This document shows, piece by piece, positions 19,191-30,726 of a stretch of 64,000 nucleotides of DNA. Position 1 is the stretch's first letter. Each line of letters begins with the position of its first letter. Origin of the DNA: Pseudoips prasinana (Eukaryota > Arthropoda > Insecta > Lepidoptera > Nolidae). The position numbers and the translations under genes are program-made. The notes under the pieces are model-generated. The model was not told the origin of the DNA. It was given only the letters and a program-made list of their open reading frames with translations, and made no database searches. The DNA lies in assembly GCA_951640165.1 (NCBI GenBank), contig OX621250.1, positions 5,022,001 to 5,086,000 of the forward strand. The letters run 5' to 3'.

Positions 19191-19506
19191 ATTAAAACAA
19201 AGAAAATTTAAACATTTCAACGACTGAAAGTTGCAATCTCACAACACAACACGCGCTTCAGCATCCGTCCATAGAATTTATTTAGTTCTAAATAAAGCCG
19301 CAGTTACACAGTGGCGGAATTTCTAAGTGCTCTTATTGCTTTGTCGCTGAAAATAGACTTGTGTGGTCGAGCTCTCGTCTCAAGTTAACATTATAGTACT
19401 TAGTAATTATTAGTACTTAGTCTTAGAAGTGAACTAAGTAAGATAATAAAAATAAGTAATTTATTATCTCTCACAAAGTACACACAGGTTTACAATCATA
19501 ATAGTA
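19191..19506. other. Unassigned sequence
   Basis: No feature recognised. Confidence 0.3.
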
Positions 19507-19826
19507 CCTATACATATAATAAAATCGTAGGAAAGTCAAAACTGTACATTGAATATTTTTTTAAAAGGATACTTGGGGCGTGATCTACAATCGATATCGA
19601 AGCCAAAAATATAGTTTTTAGAAATTTTGTCTGTTTATCTGTTTGTCTGTATGTATGTCCGGGCTAAACTAAAAATTTCTGCATGGATTTACTTCAAATT
19701 TTGCATGAATATTACTAAGAGGTCGGGTCAACATATAGGCTACATATTATCACGCTATCACCTACGCGGGAGGAGCTGTGATGATTTCTAAAGTTTAACG
19801 CGGGTAAAACCGCGGGGCACAGCTAG
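19507..19826 (+). mobile_element. Helitron H1
   Basis: 320 bp: CTATACATATAATAAAATCG at the 5' end, ACTTGGGGCGTGATCTACAA, and the 3' hairpin CGCGGGTAAAACCGCGGGGC followed by ACAGCTAG. Confidence 0.85.
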
Positions 19827-19982
19827 CCATAGCATATGACAAAACTTTGTGAGAGACTGGTGCTTGATGTAGGTATGATACCTGTAAACCAGTGCCCTTC
19901 TGTGGCTATTACATAACTATGTAACTTAAATATCAGTAACAATTACTAATTCTGAGAGTGACTGTATTAGATATATATTGAC

Positions 19983-20065
19983 CTGTTTGTCTGGTGGTTA
20001 GTGCCCTAACTAACCAGATTAAACTTACCAACTTCTAGGTTAAAATTCCACTCTACGAGTACATA
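19983..20065 (+). repeat. Degenerate SINE-D head
   Basis: TGTTTGTCTGGTGGTTAGTG resembles the SINE-D A-box side. The B box is eroded. Confidence 0.4.
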
Positions 20066-20079
20066 TGTGATGTCCATAA

Positions 20080-20209
20080 AAATTTATAACAAATTGCCCG
20101 AAATAATTAAAAATGAAAACAAATTTCATCTATTCTCCGCTAATCTAAAGAATCTACTATTATCTAAATGCTATTACAGTATCAGTGAATATTTAAGTGA
20201 CATGATCTA
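20080..20209 (+). pseudogene. LINE ORF2 C-terminal remnant
   Basis: A 43-codon frame from ATG 20080 to a TAA at about 20209. It begins MSIKIYNKLPEIIKNENKFH and ends with a KCYYSISEYLSDMI block. The IYNKLP-x2-IK signature followed by a Cys-Tyr-Tyr block is the usual extreme C-terminus of a large insect LINE group. Catalytic domains are missing. Confidence 0.6.
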
Positions 20210-20700
20210 AATAATAATAATGTATAGGTAAATAATGAATATATACTTATGTATTAAGATAAGATAATTGTTTCTTAATATTTTTAAATATAATTGATAA
20301 TAATAATATTTATGCTAAAAATAACTATACCTATATAATTAAATTAAACTGAAACATGAAATCTATGCAAATGTTACAGCATTATATATAAATATGAATA
20401 TGATAAATTGTAACTAATAATTGCACGTAATTTAATGAAGTATATTATAAACACACACAATAAATGAAATATATAAATTATATACTTAATAAAATAACTG
20501 ATCCATTGATCAGTTATATATTATTATTATAATTATACTATATGATATATTAAAGTTACTAAGTTTAATACAAATTAATATTAGATGGCTGAAATAAATC
20601 CTCCTCTCTCCTACTTTGCTGTGCCCGACAGGGTCCATAATGAACTTTTCACTTGTACCTACCACCTATACATACATTGTGGAATGCAATAAAGAATTGA
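20210..20700 (+). other. LINE 3' UTR, very AT-rich
   Basis: Follows the ORF2 remnant. It ends near GGAATGCAATAAAGAATTGA with short GAGTATT repeats, as many LINE 3' ends do. No target duplication was confirmed. Confidence 0.5.
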
Positions 20701-20703
20701 GTA

Positions 20704-20860
20704 TTGAGTATTAACTGTTAAGCCAGAGATCGTGAGTTCGATACCCACCCAGGATAAATCTTGAGTGATGTATGTATTGTCCGATTGTGGTATTAAAACT
20801 TAATTATATATTAATTCTGGGTAAAAATAGATTATTAGATCGTGTACTATTTATATGTGA
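20704..20860 (+). repeat. SINE-D fragment
   Basis: TTAAGCCAGAGATCGTGAGT, TCGATACCCACCCAGGATAA and AAATCTTGAGTGATG match the SINE-D B-box side and body. Confidence 0.6.
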
Positions 20861-20869
20861 TACTTGACG

Positions 20870-21130
20870 TTTGGCGTGGTTGGTAAATACTTAATAAACC
20901 TACCACCTGCGGCGTTCAAGACGCCGGAAGTCGTAGGTTCGATTCCCACCAAGGACAGATATTTGTGTGCATGAACATGTCTGTTTCTCTAAGAGTCTGG
21001 GTGTAATGGTCTATATAACTATGTATTTACAAAAGAAAAGTAGTATAATGTAATATATCAGTTATCTGGTTTACATAGTACAAGCTCTGCTTAGTTTGGG
21101 ATCAGGTGACCGTATTTGAATAATGTCCCA
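20870..21130 (+). repeat. SINE-B, near full-length
   Basis: Head TTTGGCGTGGTTGGTAAATA, B box GTAGGTTCGATTCCCACCAA, body GAACATGTCTGTTTCTCTAA and ATATATCAGTTATCTGG, and tail TGAATAATGTCCCAGGAT. Confidence 0.85.
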
Positions 21131-21465
21131 GGATTTCAAGAAAAATATATATACATATATTGAGCCACAAACAACCAAGCATAGACGTCTAACTTATAAC
21201 AGCCTTTTTGAATTGCTGAGGATTTAAAAACAAACCGAGAGAATTAACATCTCGGTCTCCCAGTTTACCTTCAATTTCCACGACAGATTCGCATTAGCAT
21301 GCAAATTTATTCTACTATTAAGCGCAGTATATATAATATAGCGGCAACTTGAAAGTCCAAATGCATTTGTCTTGTACGAAATTAAAACATTGCCTAATTC
21401 TGTACCCCTCAAACTGCTAACTTGCTAGACGTATAGTACTGTTCACTTTCCAAACAACGCGGTAA
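21131..21465. other. Unassigned sequence
   Basis: No feature recognised. Confidence 0.3.
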
Positions 21466-21550
21466 ATAAAATAAAATAAAAAAGGTTTAGATTCACGTAG
21501 ACTTTAAAAAAGCGCTTGTAAATAGTCAGAACATGTCTGTAGTAATATAA
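21466..21550 (-). mobile_element. LINE 3' end with AT tail
   Basis: (AAAAT)n followed by TTCACGTAGACTTTAAAAAA and GCGCTTGTAAATAGTCAGAA. The same 85-bp block occurs at 34376-34470. Read on the minus strand it is the 3' end and tail of a LINE. Confidence 0.6.
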
Positions 21551-22499
21551 TTAAGTGTTAATAATATAATTAATTAATTCAAAGCAACAGTTTCTCACTA
21601 ATCTTCTGACTCTTACGTGATTTAAAGTAAGGGGTGTGATGTGAACCTTCCATTTTTACCACAAAGCATTCGACAGTGAACGTCCCGCGATAGAGTGGTC
21701 TACTGAAATGTGCAGAAGCTAATAGCGGTCGAGTGGGCTGTTGGCTTCCCATTGGCACTCCTATCCCATACACTTTCATGCAAATAGCGAACGCCAAAAA
21801 GCAGTCGGGTTAAACCTGATGTACCATCAGCTTTTTCCCTAAATTAACGGAGGGGAAAAAACTAAAATACGTGGTACTTAGCTAAAAGGAAACTTCAGTA
21901 TATTAAAATAATAGCCGTTCTTTTTTATAATGTTTATCGCCCGTGATTGTTGTTGGATGACTTATTATGATAACAAAATTATTTGTTTTTAATTAGAAAC
22001 CATTTGAAATGCTTTCATACTATGAATTATTTGGAATTTCTTTTTAGTTAGCGGGTTTTCTTTACTGGTTTATGCAAATTTTATTTTTATTAAAATTTTT
22101 CTTTCATATTATCTTCGTGCGGTGGGTCACGTGAATGAATATTTCTGTACGAGACATAGGGTGGTTTTGTACTATACCCCGAAGCGGTTGAAGTTAGGAT
22201 TGACTAAATCAGCGTTTTTAGATGTTTTGAGATCATATCTCCGAGTTTTGACAGTTGGCAAACTTGAAATTGCGTTGTGTATTGCTTTGAAATGGAATTT
22301 AAAAGGAAATATTCGTGTGTTCCAGGAGAATAATATAAAAGTCTGGCAACTTTTAACATAAAAAGAATTTATTAAAAATTAAATATTTTTTTAGAATAGC
22401 ATTAGCATTTAGGTATTAACATATACATGTACTTATCAAGATTTCAATTCAGTAGTAAATTAATGTACAATATTAGTCTTATTTTAAAATACAGTAGAT
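21551..22499. other. Unassigned, AT-rich
   Basis: Two short ORFs (21579-21797 minus; 22122-22361 plus) have no recognised family. Nothing supports them as genes. Confidence 0.25.
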
Positions 22500-22620
22500 T
22501 TATGGGTGGCCCAGGGGTTAAGGTAGTTGCCTCACGACTTTGGGGCTCGGGTTGGATTCCAGTCCAGGACAACTGTATATGTGACCCATAAGTAGTTTAC
22601 GTATATTATACTTATATAGA
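22500..22620 (+). repeat. SINE-C fragment
   Basis: GGGTGGCCCAGGGGTTAAGG (A-box side), TCGGGTTGGATTCCAGTCC (B-box side) and TGTGACCCATAAGTAGTTT. Confidence 0.6.
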
Positions 22621-22745
22621 CAGGCCGGTAGGCATGGTTGGTAAATGCTTGCCTTTCACGCCGCAGGTTGTGGGTTCGAGTCCCACCCAGGACAGACATT
22701 TGTGTGCATGAATATGTCTGTTTGTCCGCACATTTTGTAATGACT
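22621..22745 (+). repeat. SINE-B, tail-truncated
   Basis: GTAGGCATGGTTGGTAAATG, TGTGGGTTCGAGTCCCACCC and GAATATGTCTGTTTGTCCG. Confidence 0.7.
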
Positions 22746-22771
22746 ACGTAAATGTTTTTTTTTTTTTTTTT

Positions 22772-23023
22772 TAAATAATATCTAGGAACAATGTCACACA
22801 GATCATCCTAGCCCCAAACTAAGCAAAGCTTGTACTATGGGTACCAGGCGACGATATACATACTTATATAGATAGATAAATACTTAAATACATAGAAAAC
22901 ATCCATGACTCAGAAACAAATATTCGTGCTCATCACACAAATATTTGCACTTACCGGGATTCGAACCCAGGACCACCAGCTTCGTAGGCAGGAGCACTAC
23001 CAACTAGGCTACGGTGACCGTCG
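22772..23023 (-). repeat. SINE-A copy
   Basis: Reverse SINE-A: CATCCTAGCCCCAAACTAAG, AACATCCATGACTCAGAAAC, B box CGGGATTCGAACCCAGGACC and A box CAACTAGGCTACGGTGACCG. Confidence 0.85.
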
Positions 23024-23179
23024 AATACAACATACAACAACAATACGTGTTACATCAGAATATCCCTAATATTTTGTCTCTTGTCGCAAACTTATAAAAT
23101 ATTCACATAAACTTTACATATTTCCATACAATATTTATTTATATCAAACCAACAGCCTAAAAAAATTCAATTCTAATTT

Positions 23180-23395
23180 CAAACTTCTAGCTCTTTAAAT
23201 GATGATAATTTCATACAAATTCTCATACCCCCTTTCAACCCCTTACAACGTTTTTTCGCATTAAAAAGTAGCCCTTGTCGTTCCTCAGGCTCTAGACTAT
23301 CTGTCCACCAAAATTCATTCACATCGATTCAGTAGTTTGGTCGCGACAGACAGACATTACTTTTGCATTTGTAATACATAGTAGTAGGATTACAT
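23180..23395 (-). mobile_element. Degenerate Helitron-like repeat
   Basis: TCACATCGATTCAGTAGTTT and the TTGTAATACATAGTAGTAGG end resemble 5'-side H3 sequence in reverse. The 3' hairpin is not identifiable. Confidence 0.35.
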
Positions 23396-23509
23396 GCATG
23401 AACTCTACAATATAGAAGCAATTGAATAATTTGATATCAATAAAAGTTGATCACATAAGGAAGTGAATTCAATAAAATTATTAATATATGTGTGATACAA
23501 ATCACGACA

Positions 23510-24365
23510 CGACGGTAGAGCATTGCTATGAATACTAAATTGAATGAAGTATTTATTTACGTGGTGGCATGTACAATAACATCGGTGGACACACTTGAAA
23601 TTAGGAGCATCCTTATTACGTAGGTAGTAAGACAGGTATTGGTTGTGCAAATTGAATAAAGTAGTTGTATTGAATGCAGTAGTTGTGTGCATGTTGGCAT
23701 GTACAATCACATCGGTGGACACACTTTGACATTAAGTGCATCCTTATTATGTAGGTAATAGGACCGGTATTCGTTGTGCTAATTGAATGAAGTAGTTGTT
23801 ACGTGTTGCGTGTTGCATGTACAATCACATCGGTGGACACACTTTGACATTAAGTGCATCCTTATTACGTAGGTAATAGGACCGGTATTCGTTGTGCAAA
23901 TTGAATTAAGTAGTTGTTACGTGTTGCGTGTTGGATGTACAATCACATCGGTGGACACACTTTGACATTAAGTGCATCCTTATTACGTAGGTAATAGGAC
24001 CGGTATTCGTTGTGCAAATTGAATTAAGTAGTTGTGTGCGTGTTGGCATGTACAATCACATCGGTGGACACACTTTAACATTTAGAGCATCTTAATTACG
24101 TAGGTAGTAAGACTGCTTTTATTTGTGCAAATTGAATGAAGTAGTTGTGTGCGTGTTGACTTGTACAATCACATCGGTGGACACACTTTGACATTGAGAG
24201 CATCTTTATTACGTAGGCAGTAAGACCGGTATTCGTTGTGAAAATTGAATGAAGAAGTTGTGTGCGTGTTGGCATGTACAATCACATCAGTGGACACAAT
24301 TTGTCATTGCGAGCATCCTTATTGCGTAGGTAGTAAGGCCGGTATTCGTTGTGCAAATGCATCCC
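23510..24365 (+). repeat. Minisatellite, ~113-130 bp units, seven copies
   Basis: The marker GTACAATCACATCGGTGG (a variant in the first copy) starts at 23571, 23701, 23819, 23937, 24050, 24163 and 24276. That gives spacings of 130, 118, 118, 113, 113 and 113 bp. Units also share CATCCTTATTACGTAGGTA and GGTATTCGTTGTGCAAATTG. Unit lengths are not multiples of three, so the 105- and 61-codon minus ORFs with a recurring Cys/His-rich peptide are incidental. Confidence 0.9.
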
Positions 24366-24479
24366 CTGTATATAAACTATACATGGCTTGTTTACACTTT
24401 GTTATATTGCAAGTCTGATGTGATGATTGATTAGTTTACACTTAGTGGCATGGACAGCTTCTTTGGTAGTAGTTTGTGT

Positions 24480-24630
24480 GTTGTAAGGCCAGTCTATGTG
24501 GTCGGTAGATACTTGCCTTTCACGCTTTCACGCCCAGGTCGTGGGTTCGATTCCCATCCAGAGCAGATATTTGTGTGCAAGAACATCTGTTTGTCCTGAG
24601 TCTGGTTGTAATTATCTATATAAGAGCCTC
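24480..24630 (+). repeat. SINE-B, tail-truncated
   Basis: TGTGGTCGGTAGATACTTGC, GTGGGTTCGATTCCCATCC and GTCTGGTTGTAATTATC. An inserted ACGCTTTC duplication lies in the head. Confidence 0.65.
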
Positions 24631-25473
24631 TGCAATATATCGATAGTAGATTATATAGAGAGTATTAATAACATATAATTACACGTCTGGCGACACAGAT
24701 TTCTGCTTAACAACATGGCGTCTGCCATATTATTACACAGTTTTAGTGTCAAACATTAAACTGGAATGGTTAAAAAAGCGATTAAATATTTTTTCTTCCC
24801 TCTATCTCGGATAGAGTATTTTTGCTCTTCGATATCTAAGTGTAAAAGTCGTTTTTCGCTAGAGGATAAGGTGAATTTGAATTTAGTGCACACGATATTT
24901 CACGTGCACTAAGTTTGTGAATGCAAAACATCATTAAACCTATTTACTGTTACCTCCATGGTGCCGAATTTATCATATATTTTTTTTTTAATTTGTTAAA
25001 ATCACAGACTCGGAAACTCCTTGACGTATTTGTTTTTAATTTGCTTTGCGCAACATTACAGAACTAAAAACAAGTATTACACTCGATTTAAGTAATTTTA
25101 GCAAATGTTACTTAAATTGTATCTTAATTATATGTATTCTTTGTTATAATTTAAAGATTATAGTGCAATACTTATCTACATATCAAAATGGAGGTGATAA
25201 TACATAAACATAATAATAATTTAATAATTTTATTTAATTTAATTGTTTACTATTGAATATATATATTATACCTAAACTGAAATAAAAAAAATTGTGATTG
25301 TAAATAGTTCTTTTTACATTTACTCATTTCCCCGCTGAGGGATGATGAAAAGTTACGTGTTGCACTCGAATGCAAAGATTTTTCACCCCGTGCGCTTTTA
25401 ATTTTATAATATTTTTTTTTATCTAATAATACTTGCTGCGCTTGTTCAATTTTAGACTCCTTAGCTTGCTCGG
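24631..25473. other. Unassigned, with a 115-codon minus ORF
   Basis: An open minus frame (25250-25597) overlaps the interlocked inverted repeats and encodes a Lys/Ser-rich sequence that I do not recognise. It may be part of an unknown repeat; I have no support for a gene. Confidence 0.25.
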
Positions 25474-25901
25474 TCATAAAAATTGAGCACGTGGTTACAA
25501 AACACCTTTGCACTCTTTTATAACTAATAAATAACTGTTGTTTATTATTATTTGTGCACAACAGTATTCTTGTGTCACAAAGGCTCAAAAGTGGCAAAAG
25601 CTTCCCTCAAATGGCGTCCTTCAAAAGATGGGCTTGACATTTCACCCATCTATAGACTGACCTCTCAGTCGAATTTTGAGCCTTTGTGTCACAAGATTAC
25701 TGTTGTGCATAAATAATAATAAACAATAGTTATTAGTTATACAAGAGTGCAAAGGTTTTCTAACCACGTGCTCAATTTTTATGACATATTTATATTTATT
25801 TATGACATCTATCGACTGAGAGGTCAGTCTATAGATGGGTGACCTGACAAGCCCATCTTTTGAAGGACGCCTTTGAGGGAAGCTTTTGTGACTTTTGAGC
25901 C
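25474..25901. repeat. Interlocked inverted repeats (A-B-A'-B')
   Basis: A at 25474-25590 is the reverse complement of A' at 25674-25784. B at 25582-25672 is the reverse complement of B' at 25812-25901. Markers are AATTGAGCACGTGGTTAC with TAACCACGTGCTCAATTTTT, and CTATAGACTGACCTCTCAGT with ACTGAGAGGTCAGTCTATAG. The two inverted repeats overlap, so both cannot fold at once. Confidence 0.85.
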
Positions 25902-25904
25902 TTT

Positions 25905-26200
25905 TGAGCCTGAACCTTGGTGCTTGCCCTCAGTAATCCTTCACGGACCGACGCTTTAATTTAGTTTAGTAAGGTTTTCTTCTGAAGCAAATTTCGTTGC
26001 TGACCATACATATTCCTAATAGAATTACTTACCCCGGGGTTATCATGAATGTGTGTATTTCCTGTCACAAGACCTTATCTCTGGTCCTCCTGTCTATTGA
26101 TAAATCGAACGGAATTGTCTATACGTGTTATCAAGTATTGCGTATATTTTAAGAAATATAAATTTGTAATTTAAATGTAAAGTTAAGAGTTTTAATTTCC
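25905..26200. other. Unassigned sequence
   Basis: No feature recognised. Confidence 0.3.
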
Positions 26201-26202
26201 TG

Positions 26203-26435
26203 TTGGTCCAGTGGTTACTGACCCTCACTGCTAAGCCAGAGGTCGTAGGTTCGATTCCCATCCGGGACAAATCTTTGTGTGATTTAAACGATTATTGGTT
26301 CTTGATTCTGTCTATCTGGGTGTAATTTATCTTTAATATATATGTATTTAGAAATATATAAGTATGTTAATTAGATCTGGTTGCCGTAGTACAGGCTCTG
26401 CCTCGTTTGGGATCAGATGGCAGTTTGTTAGTTGT
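26203..26435 (+). repeat. SINE-D, near full-length
   Basis: CCTGTTGGTCCAGTGGTTAC (A box), GTCGTAGGTTCGATTCCCAT (B box), ATCTGGTTGCCGTAGTACAG and TCGTTTGGGATCAGATGG. Confidence 0.8.
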
Positions 26436-26539
26436 ATATGTTGTATAGATAGATAAATCTCATAAATGAATAAAAATTCTTCCATATCAAAGCTTAGTTT
26501 TAAATCTTTTTCGGTACATACATACACAGGTAAATTCAG

Positions 26540-26660
26540 AATCATCATCATCATCATCATCATATCAGCCGAAAGACGTCCACTGCTGGACAAAGGCCTA
26601 CCCCAAAGATCTCCACAATTGCCGGTCTTGCGCTATTCGCATCCAGCAGTTTCCTTTAAA
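26540..26660 (+). repeat. G2 repeat with ATC microsatellite
   Basis: (ATC)n, then ATATCAGCCGAAAGACGTCC, CTGCTGGACAAAGGCCTACC and GATCTCCACAATTGCCGG. Confidence 0.65.
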
Positions 26661-27093
26661 TTATTAGTTATTCCATCCATTCAAATTCAGAATATCTATA
26701 TTTAAAATAACGTAAAATTCAAAACAAAGACACTTATTAAATTACAATATTTTTCCATTCATGATATTTTTAAATAATTATTTTAAAACTTATTATTATA
26801 ACTGCTCCAAATAATATAATTTTAATTTGTCATTAATACTGATCATAGTAATATTATTACGCAAGGAGGTAGATAGTGATTTTATCAATCGTTAACCTAT
26901 TCAAGGCGGATGGTACCCGAGAGGTGCCATAGAAATCGGTGCGCAACTGAACTTAAAAGACGTGGCAAATGAAGAAACTGCAGCAAGTTACAATTTATGG
27001 TCGATGGTGCTTTAGGGGCGCCATCTCATTCCCTCGCGCTTGGCTCCTCAGAGTCGCCACGAGATATTTCCTTGCCTCACTGAACCGGTTAAA
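26661..27093. other. Unassigned sequence
   Basis: No feature recognised. Confidence 0.3.
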
Positions 27094-27132
27094 GACCAAA
27101 TCTACAGTAGTAAACCTACTGTAGATTTGGTC
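27094..27132. repeat. Perfect hairpin, 17-bp arms
   Basis: GACCAAATCTACAGTAG, loop TAAAC, then the exact reverse complement. The loop resembles that of the hairpin at 18907. Confidence 0.9.
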
Positions 27133-27597
27133 CCGACACAAATATAAACTTTATTTATCAAACTTAATAAATTTTCACTTAACACTAAGTTAAGTAAGAG
27201 ATTTATTACATAACTTTATTTACTTAATTAAAGTTCTGAAATTCGTTGCTAGCGCCTGTTTGGGACACTCTGTTGATTACTATTCACACGTGTTTCAACT
27301 TTAAGTTCAATAATTATACTCATTACCTTACATCAAAGCAAAATCGCACCCCCCACCTACCACTACCCTTAATCTTATTTGACATTACCATATTTCAAAA
27401 TGTCAGTACGCTGGCAACACTTATAAATCGATAATGACAACTGAGGGCAAGCTGGGCTATTTTGGTATACTCCCCAAGGGTGCTATAATAACCATAAGGA
27501 CCGTTATGGCGCTTGTTGATGCGGAGCGTTGGAACTCTATGGGCTATGAACTTTTTATGGGAAAAGTCAAAAAATTACAAAAACACAAATTATGTGC
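27133..27597. other. Unassigned sequence
   Basis: Short ORFs at 27246-27434 and 27434-27631 are adjoining but unrecognised, and the second runs into a SINE. Confidence 0.25.
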
Positions 27598-27990
27598 TGT
27601 CGGTCTAGTGGTTAGTGTACCTGACTGCTAAACCAGAAGTCGTGGGTTCGATTATAATAATAATAATATCCTGGGACATTATTTACACACGGCCATCTGA
27701 TCCCAAACTAAGCAGCTTGTACTATGGAAACCAGATGACTGATATACTACATATACTACTTTTCTTTTGTAAATACATACTTATATAGATAAATACACCT
27801 AGACTCAGGACAAATAGACATGTTCATGCACACAAATATTTTTCCTGGGTGGGAATCGAACCCACAACCTCCGGCGTGAAAAGCAAGCATTTGCCAACCA
27901 CGCCAACAGGCCCGTCAATTATCACCTAGAGTAAATCTTTGTTTGATGAACACTTTTACAAGACCGACTTACGTGCCTTTTGAAACACGA
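27598..27990 (+). repeat. SINE-D split by a SINE-B
   Basis: The head GTCGGTCTAGTGGTTAGTG to GTGGGTTCGATTAT resumes after the inserted SINE-B with ATTATCACCTAGAGTAAATC and TTTGTTTGATGAACAC. A short ATTAT repeat flanks the insertion. Confidence 0.7.
27655..27918 (-). repeat. SINE-B, full-length, nested
   Basis: Reverse copy with a TAA-rich tail, GGGACATTATTTACACACGG, GGGTGGGAATCGAACCCACA and ACCACGCCAACAGGCC. Confidence 0.8.
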
Positions 27991-28470
27991 GATAATTTCC
28001 AAACTCCGAGTTGGGCGGTTGTTTTTCTGTGTAAAAAATCTCTTCTTTATTTTTCTTCATGGGATAACCCGGTATCTTAACCTCTTATAAGATCTTAATC
28101 TTAATATCGGTGGTTTCATTCGCTAGCGCTAGAAAGAAGGCGGTATTTCGTAGTCTTATATGACAATACTACTGCTTGTCTCATATAAAAATCTATAAAA
28201 CATTCAAAGAATTAAATTTGTAAGATGAAATCCGCATTTATCGTCCGGCCACAAATTTTCCGCGTTACGACATAATTCTATTGGAATTCTGTAATCTACC
28301 GCATATCCACCGCCTGTTACATAATATTTAACGGACAAGGCTTGCAACACTGATTTAAACTAGTCTACTTTTGTGGTCTAAGTCTAAAACGCTAGCGACA
28401 AACTATGCAGACTTAAAGTCCTTTTTTACTTAAGTATCGTCCAACGAGTATGCTGGTGGCAGAGTAACAC
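27991..28470. other. Unassigned sequence
   Basis: No feature recognised. Confidence 0.3.
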
Positions 28471-28474
28471 TAAC

Positions 28475-28628
28475 CTATTTCATTCCGTGGGGTGAATAGA
28501 AGTCGACCTGAGGGAAAATATCTCAGTGAAAGGCCAACAACGTCGTTCCGTGTACTCTGACCATCATACTGCGATCGCCAACCCATCAGTCGAGCGTGGC
28601 GATTATGGCATATACTCCACATGATGAT
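28475..28628 (-). repeat. G repeat copy
   Basis: Reverse G: TCATACTGCGATCGCCAACC and GCGTGGCGATTATGGCATAT. Confidence 0.55.
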
Positions 28629-28629
28629 A

Positions 28630-28984
28630 AAGGATACTCCATTGGATATATACATTCAATACATCATTTAAATATCATCATTTTATAGAGTATCATTTAC
28701 CATGACAAAGGTAATGGCCCATTTAGTATCAAAGATATACCTACGGCGTACAGAAATGAAATATGGGGGGAATCAAAGACAAATGATTATACTTTTCAAT
28801 GGTAAGTGGTGCATTACTGTGGCCGATGGGGATCATGAAATAAAATATAATACATTGTATTATTGCGCGACCGCAACAAAGCTCGGGTGAGACCGAGACA
28901 GCAATATACGTGTTATTTATTACCTGACCGAACGAGTTTGCTTATTAAGTGTCACGATGATATTTTTATTTAACAAAACAATGG
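28630..28984. other. Unassigned sequence
   Basis: A 62-codon plus ORF (28702-28890) is unrecognised. Confidence 0.25.
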
Positions 28985-29305
28985 CAAAGTAAGTCTGCTT
29001 GTTTCATTTTCAAGTCTAAACTACTGAACCGATTTTGGTTAAATTGCTTGCCCCGTAGTATACATGTAAAGAATGAGTATTTGTTTAATACCTTAGGTGC
29101 ATAGCATAGATTAAGAAAATATATTATTTAATTTTTTTTTTCTATCATGTCATGTCAAATTCCTATGAATAGACAAAAAAATATATCGTATATACCTACA
29201 TATTAGATTTGTAGACGGACATAGTAAACTTTTTATCCCAGTGACATTTTTCCATGGGATAAAATAATTTAGAGACGGGCGAAACCGCTGGTGCAGCTAA
29301 TTATT
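28985..29305 (+). mobile_element. Degenerate Helitron-like repeat
   Basis: AAACTACTGAACCGATTTTG early in the copy and AGAGACGGGCGAAACCGCTG followed by GTGCAGCTAA at the 3' end. CTAA also fits the Helitron CTRR terminus. Confidence 0.5.
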
Positions 29306-29309
29306 ATCC

Positions 29310-30726
29310 AATTTTGATCGGTCTACTGCAAGATCTCTCCATTGAATTATTTTTTTCTTTTTACATATAATGAACAGTGGGGTATGCTTGCATTATTTAC
29401 CATTATTTTCGTTTTTGTACAAAAACATTTTTGAACCGGGTCGGATTATGGGCCATGACCTTTTCATCTATAACGCCATAGCATACGCAAGGCAGTATTA
29501 TAATTACATATAAAAAAATAACAACTCTATTATTTTACGACTTTATGAATTACGACTATCATTAATCAAATCGCTTGATCTAATAACTTAAAACGTATGT
29601 ACTTTCAATAAGGTAATTCAAACTGGTGCGTTTCGCTGCGCACACGCCGCACTGTAATTGGCCGGGCTCCGTCTTTGATGTTGCCGCGCACGAATTAGCA
29701 CTCTCGATTCGAAATCCGAGCGAACACGTTTCCGTTTCCGACATCTTTTTGTTTTAAATACTGTGTGACGGAATTTCTTGGTAGATGGGATGTTTAATGG
29801 TGCTTTTACCTTTTAAAATGGGGCAAATCTTTTTAAGATTTAACACTAAAACACATACTAAATATAGTTTATTGTGTTATCCATTGCTGCATTGTGGATA
29901 TCCTTGAGGAAGGTTTTTTTATAGTTTCTGGCCCAGGACTTTGGGGATCCAACTCTATACCTATCTAAATAAATAGATAAATCTATATATTCAATTAGAT
30001 AAAATAGAATATCATAACCTAAACGATCAAGTTCCATATCACAGTTACAAAAATATCCAAAACACAATTTAAAAATATCCAATTTAAAAGAACAATGTCA
30101 AAAGCGACGACACACGTCAATCACCGCTCAGTTTCATTTAGCCTGTCAACAGCACACCCTAGCCGCTATGAATAATAAAATACATTTCTAACCACAAACA
30201 TTGTATGTTAATAAATCAATTTTGGAAATCTACCCCTGGGTTATTTGTTAAATTCATTCCAGTATCGAATTTCATATTTTTGTTGGGGATTTTCTTCTAT
30301 GTGGGTGGATTTTCGTTTCTATTCTGCATTTTAGTTGTATATTTGTATTTTGTAGATGCGGAAATACGACCGACACAATGGCGATATCCGTGGGTTACTC
30401 AAATATTGCTTGAACGCTTTGAGCGCGATAAGGAAATGTGAAAATTTATATTTTCTACGGTCTGTAGGTACGGGGTGAAAGGAAACAAAATTTATTATTT
30501 GTGTACTAGTTATCCTGTAACGCGTGTTGTTTACATTGTAAATTGTGAAAAAAAACAAGGCTTTCAAAAAGGTATGAAAAAAAAAGTGTACTGTTTACCA
30601 ACAGCAAATTTTTGTTTTTGGTTAGTGACCCGCCCCGGCTTTCACGCATAGTTCGTACCCCCAGTGAAAAAAAATCGTAAATAGTCTTACGTCAAACTAT
30701 CGATTTTATCATCCATTTAAAAAAAA
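29310..30726. other. Long unassigned stretch with a GC-richer patch
   Basis: No repeat family or gene recognised. The patch 29625-29760 is locally GC- and CpG-rich and contains an inverted CCAAT-type ATTGG. Short ORFs at 29858-30082 (minus) and 30205-30441 (plus) lack recognisable features. Confidence 0.3.

Noticed and set aside
23405..24281. Cys/His-rich repeated peptide on the minus strand
   Set aside because: Unit lengths of 113, 118 and 130 bp are not multiples of three, so the frame is not maintained across units.
23510..24365. CRISPR-like array
   Set aside because: Whole units are repeated without variable spacers, and the genome is evidently eukaryotic.
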